From Clostridia bacterium (GTDB lineage Bacteria > Bacillota > Clostridia > Christensenellales > Borkfalkiaceae), in the NCBI GenBank assembly GCA_900766495.1, contig CAAFVM010000004.1, positions 1-45,617 on the forward strand: a stretch of DNA of 45,617 nucleotides. The letters run 5' to 3'. Positions 42,980-45,617 of this stretch are shown here, piece after piece. The position numbers and the translations under genes are program-made. How positions within the stretch are numbered: position 1 is the stretch's first letter; the number at the start of each line of letters is the position of its first letter. The notes below the pieces were generated by a model. The model had not been told where the DNA came from. It made no database searches and was given only the letters and a program-made list of their open reading frames with translations.

Positions 42980-44518
42980 TTAAGCGTAGTTGTTTTGGCA
43001 AACGAAAATATGAATACTTCCGCCCGCGAAATAATAAATACCGTCTTCGGCGGGAGCTTCGCCGTCTACGCTTTCAACGGGGTAACCGCTTAATCTGTTG
43101 TTGGCGTTGTAGTAAAGAGTGCCGTCCTGCTTATGCGCGCTGCTTTGAATGTATCTTACAAAAAGTTGCCCTTTTCTATATTCGCTGTGCGAGGGAATAA
43201 CGCACAAAACCCAGGCGTCGTCGTCGGGCGGAGTGAATTTTACGTAAACGGTAAATTTCTCGTCTCCCTCGTTTACGGTAAGACTGCTGAAAGGTTTGGT
43301 CATTTCGGCGTCGGTAAACAGTTGCATTGCCGCCATGAATTTGGCATTTTCCGCTTTCGATTCGGCAATCCATTCCTGTTTGGTTTCTTCCGAAACGCTG
43401 TCGTAAGCTTCGTCGTCATAGCTTTCTTTGCGGATAAGCGTGTTGTAATTGCAGTGAGTGTTCCAGTCGGTAAAGTACTTTTTCACCTCGTCGGCGGTAG
43501 CGCTCTCGCCCACGGGAACGCGCATCGACGAATTATATAAATAGCCGTTTATATAGAAATTTATATAACCCACATATTCGTGATAGGTTCCGTCGGTAGT
43601 CATATCAATCGAATTGTAATAGGCTTCGTCGAAATCGTCGTAAGTGTAATCGGACGAAAAATCGCTTGCGGTGGTGTAGTTTTGTTCTTCGTCGCCATAG
43701 TCGTATTCTCCGTTTTCAAGCACAGAATAGTTTACGAACTTGCCGCCTTTCACCGTGTATTTATAGGTTTCGGTTTTGTTTAATGTGTACGAAGAACCTT
43801 GCAGGTCGGTATCCTGAACGGTATATTCTCCTTTTGCGGTGAAAGTAACCGATTCGTCCTTGTTTCTTGTAAGCGAAAAGGTTAAATCGCCGCTGTCTTC
43901 TTTCTCCTCTCCGTACCAAATCTTTTTAAAAGCGGCGCAGGCTTCTTCGTAATTTTTTGTTTTATCGAACCCGATTTCCGCTATAAATTCCGACGGAGTG
44001 TATTCTATTTGCTCGGCGGCTTCGTCGGGCGCCACGTAATAGCCATGCTTTTGCACGTCTTCGAAGTTCGGCTCGAAATTTTGCATATAACGGTATCTTT
44101 TGTTGCGGGCGGTGCCGTTGTCGTCAACTACTTTTATAGCCGTAATCTCTTTATATTTCTCCGATAAACTTTCGTCTTCTTCAACAAAATATTCGTTGGC
44201 GTAATGAAAATATTTGTTTCCGCTGCGCGCTTCTTTCTCTTGCGAAAGATAGTTTGCGGTGCCGTCTGCGTCGGTATAAGAACGGGTGCCTGTGAACGTG
44301 TAGGTGTAATTGTCATTGCAAAGATGCGCAGCTTTAATTCCCGTAAGCCAGTAATCGAAGTTTTCTTCGGCGGTGTACCCGGGTTTTGTTCCGCCGCCCG
44401 AAGCCGACGAGCCGTTTCCGCTTGTGTTGCCGTTGTTTTTCCCGTTGCAGGCGAATAAGCCCAGCGCCATAGTCAGGCAAAACGTAAACGAGAGCAGTGA
44501 AAGCAATAGTTTTTTCAT
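42980..44518 (-). CDS. Lipoprotein of unknown function
   Basis: The 512-residue product has a lipobox (L-G-L-F-A-C, Cys about 23), a Gly/Ser/Asn linker (about 25-48) and a long beta-rich, Tyr- and Asp-rich body. Near residues 400-440 a stretch (F-T-D-A-E-M-T-K-P-F ... K-F-T-V-Y-V-K-F) recalls the end of a Listeria-Bacteroides-type repeat. I recognise no other domain. I chose the ATG at 44518, preceded by AAGGAGA, and not the open frame to 44605. It is the only gene of its unit and has a promoter overlapped by an 18-bp palindrome. Confidence 0.75.
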   Translation of the reverse strand: MKKLLLSLLSFTFCLTMALGLFACNGKNNGNTSGNGSSASGGGTKPGYTAEENFDYWLTGIKAAHLCNDNYTYTFTGTRSYTDADGTANYLSQEKEARSGNKYFHYANEYFVEEDESLSEKYKEITAIKVVDDNGTARNKRYRYMQNFEPNFEDVQKHGYYVAPDEAAEQIEYTPSEFIAEIGFDKTKNYEEACAAFKKIWYGEEKEDSGDLTFSLTRNKDESVTFTAKGEYTVQDTDLQGSSYTLNKTETYKYTVKGGKFVNYSVLENGEYDYGDEEQNYTTASDFSSDYTYDDFDEAYYNSIDMTTDGTYHEYVGYINFYINGYLYNSSMRVPVGESATADEVKKYFTDWNTHCNYNTLIRKESYDDEAYDSVSEETKQEWIAESKAENAKFMAAMQLFTDAEMTKPFSSLTVNEGDEKFTVYVKFTPPDDDAWVLCVIPSHSEYRKGQLFVRYIQSSAHKQDGTLYYNANNRLSGYPVESVDGEAPAEDGIYYFAGGSIHIFVCQNNYA

Positions 44519-44588
44519 AAAATTCTCCTTGTTTTTTTGTGGTGGAGGGCGCAACCAGAACGCAACAAATTCGTTTTTTGAGTTGTTT

Positions 44589-44634
44589 ATTGAGTTGCAA
44601 CTCAATTATAGAATATTAAGGCGCATAAAGTCAA
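44589..44634 (-). promoter_or_regulatory. Promoter with 18-bp palindromic operator
   Basis: On the minus strand TTGACT (44634-44629), an 18-base spacer and a perfect TATAAT (44610-44605). ATTGAGTTGCAACTCAAT (44589-44606) is a perfect palindrome covering the end of the -10 and the start site, and another half-site, AACTCAA, follows. This is the layout of a repressor site; the regulator is not identified here. Confidence 0.75.
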
Positions 44635-44777
44635 GCATAATTCGGGCGCGTTTTTTATTATATGTCGTTTTGCTTGCTATTGTTAATTTTGCGTTGTAAA
44701 AAATGCGAGCGTTCCGCTTTTTATAAATAGCAATTTTTTTGGTTTTTAACGGTTTTGCTTTCTTAACTTAAAAACGC

Positions 44778-44806
44778 TTGATTTTTGGCGGGAATTATAA
44801 TATACT
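44778..44806 (+). promoter_or_regulatory. Promoter of the truncated tRNA gene
   Basis: TTGATT (44778-44783), a 17-base spacer and TATACT (44801-44806), 38 bases before the tRNA 5' end. Its survival suggests the tRNA gene was once functional here. Confidence 0.55.
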
Positions 44807-44843
44807 GTGTGGGTAAGTTAAGTTTTTGTGGGTTATCTTATAC

Positions 44844-44883
44844 GGAGGCATATCGAAGCGGTCATAACGAGGCGGTCTTGAAA
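44844..44883 (+). pseudogene. 5' half of a tRNA-Ser gene ending at the anticodon loop
   Basis: GGAGGCA (acceptor arm), a normal D-arm (TCGAAGCGGTCATAACGA) and the anticodon arm up to CTTGAAA are present, with anticodon TGA at 44879-44881. After the loop the expected ACCG stem, variable arm, T-arm and TGCCTCC acceptor are missing as far as the intact tRNA at 45172. The break at the anticodon loop is a known integrase crossover place. Confidence 0.65.
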
Positions 44884-44920
44884 GGCACTTTATTTGAGGT
44901 GGTCAAAACGATAACGAAAA

Positions 44921-45110
44921 TTCTACAAACTTTTCGGCAGGTTGTTCAATCCTCGTAAAAACCTCTTGTATTTACTGACTTTTCGTGGTATAATAGTCAA
45001 GAGTAAAAGCAGTCAAAACGACAGCAAAATTTCTACAATTTTTTTGTAAGCACTGTTTTTTCTACAAATTTTTCTACAAATATATATGCGAGCAGTCTAT
45101 TTTTGTAGAA
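44921..45110. repeat. Five copies of TTCTACAA in a gene-free stretch
   Basis: The octamer stands at 44921, 45031, 45060 and 45072, and inverted at 45103-45110. The first two lie within a longer repeat, rGTCAAAACGayarC...TTCTACAA (44902-44929 and 45012-45039). Their clustering between the half tRNA and the intact tRNA resembles arm sites of an integrase. I see no gene in 44884-45171. Confidence 0.5.
44966..44994 (+). promoter_or_regulatory. Promoter upstream of tRNA-Ser
   Basis: TTGTAT (44966-44971), a 17-base spacer and a perfect TATAAT (44989-44994). It points toward the intact tRNA, with about 170 bases between. Confidence 0.55.
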
Positions 45111-45171
45111 GTTCAATGGTCAAAAAAACCAAGCGATTGATTGCTCAAAAATACGCTCAAAGACATCATTT

Positions 45172-45265
45172 GGAAGGTTGGCAGAGTCTGGTTGAATGCA
45201 CTCGACTTGAAATCGAACGACGCCTTGATCGGTGTCCGGGGGTTCGAATCCCTCACCTTCCGCCA
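45172..45265 (+). tRNA. tRNA-Ser (UGA)
   Basis: The acceptor arm GGAAGGT pairs with ACCTTCC, the discriminator is G, and CCA is encoded. The anticodon loop is CTTGAAA, giving anticodon TGA, which reads UCN serine codons. A long variable arm and GGTTCGAATCC complete a class II tRNA. Confidence 0.97.
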
Positions 45266-45268
45266 ATC

Positions 45269-45309
45269 AAAACCTAAATCGAACCCATAAAGTTTGGTTT
45301 AGGTTTTTC
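45269..45309. terminator. Terminator between tRNA-Ser and the 6S RNA candidate
   Basis: AAAACCTAAA (45269-45278) pairs with TTTAGGTTTT (45298-45307), with a T-run after. It may serve both converging RNAs. Confidence 0.75.
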
Positions 45310-45409
45310 TTTTGCAAAATTCAGGTTTTATCTGCGTTTTTGGCTGTCGGCGTGCCGTTGTTTCGGTCTTTTCTGGGTTCGTACAGGGTGTTCGTATCTC
45401 TTTATCCGT

Positions 45410-45598
45410 AGCAGTTGCAGACGCTTTTATGCCGCGAAAGGTTCTTGACGTGAGAAAGGAGTGTGTCAGGCTATCTTGCCAAAGGCAAACGAAAAGCCCC
45501 TTTGGGGCTGTCGGTTGGCGGTTTATTTGCCTACCGACACACTCCTGAGAGGCTCAGGTCAAGAACACCGTGGAATAAATCGTCTGCGTATGTATCAG
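45410..45598 (-). ncRNA. ssrS: 6S RNA candidate
   Basis: On the minus strand about 189 bases fold into the 6S shape. The closing stem pairs GCAGACG (45587-45581 side) with CGTCTGC, then GTTCTTGAC with GTCAAGAAC. A central bubble follows, and then a long terminal stem GGAGTGTGTC/GACACACTCC with an AGCCCC-aaa-GGGGCT inner hairpin. The 5' side of the bubble reads CCTGAGCC, as in the E. coli 6S bubble where product RNA is copied. A TATAAT on the minus strand (45610-45605) gives a start near 45598. The length fits 6S RNA, which holds the housekeeping RNA polymerase in stationary phase. Plus-strand orientation lacks a promoter. Confidence 0.72.
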
Positions 45599-45604
45599 AT
45601 TCGC

Positions 45605-45610
45605 ATTATA
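45605..45610 (-). promoter_or_regulatory. -10 box of the 6S RNA candidate
   Basis: A perfect TATAAT on the minus strand lies seven bases before the inferred RNA start. The -35 would fall beyond the right edge of the window. Confidence 0.55.
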
Positions 45611-45617
45611 AGTCTGA

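Noticed and set aside
44921..45110. Possible CRISPR array from the TTCTACAA repeats
   Set aside because: Repeats are eight bases, irregularly spaced and partly inverted, with no cas gene.
45086..45277. A 63-codon open frame on the plus strand
   Set aside because: It runs through the whole tRNA-Ser gene, has no ribosome site and no recognisable product.
45410..45598. Integron attC site or plus-strand RNA from the large palindrome
   Set aside because: The attC core sequences are absent and no plus-strand promoter is visible, whereas the minus strand has a TATAAT and the 6S bubble sequence.

Overview
The window looks like the chromosome of a Clostridia-type member of the Bacillota, probably an uncultured gut lineage (Christensenellales/Borkfalkia-like would fit). 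This is inferred from gene content: the prs-pth-mfd-peptidyl-prolyl isomerase order seen in Bacillota, lipobox-bearing lipoproteins, a BspA-type leucine-rich-repeat protein, YtrA-type GntR regulators and sigma-A-like TTGACA/TATAAT promoters. No taxonomic marker search could be run.

Region 1 (1-1340) is the tail of a putative polymorphic-toxin locus: a palindromic repeat, a truncated toxin C-terminus and two tandem paralogous immunity-like genes. Region 2 (1360-18300) is mostly housekeeping: a phosphopantetheinyl transferase, two tiny proteins, a CPBP protease, rlmH, tadA, prs, pth, mfd, a PrsA/PpiC-like lipoprotein, dut, pnuC, tsf-rpsB, a PLP aminotransferase and rplS. The rpsB and rplS promoters are near copies of each other. 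Region 3 (18390-21975) holds two secreted-protein genes, each broken by a frameshift; the LRR lipoprotein breaks exactly in a T9 tract.

Region 4 (21976-26723) carries two ABC exporter systems. One is an ATPase-permease-GntR operon with a palindromic operator over its promoter; the other, divergent, is an ATPase-permease pair. Region 5 (26727-42900) is a glycan-utilisation locus: GH36 alpha-galactosidase, AraC regulator, a large modular lipoprotein with near-identical 256-residue tandem repeats, a DUF4091 glycosidase-like lipoprotein, a small lipoprotein, a sugar-binding protein, two MalFG-type permeases and a GH78-like alpha-L-rhamnosidase. No transport ATPase is encoded here, so a shared MsmX-type ATPase elsewhere is implied. 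The substrate is probably a galactose- and rhamnose-containing plant polysaccharide.

Region 6 (42915-45617) has a lipoprotein under a promoter with an 18-bp palindrome, half of a tRNA-Ser gene that ends at its anticodon loop, a stretch with repeated TTCTACAA sites, an intact tRNA-Ser(UGA) and, on the minus strand at the right edge, a strong 6S RNA candidate.

Across the window a short intergenic hairpin family (core GTGCGGCTATAAG...CGTTAACGGCAC) occurs at least seven times, always between genes. Two genes (the phosphopantetheinyl transferase and the CPBP protease) appear to be transcribed without a leader, with the -10 box exactly six bases before the start codon.
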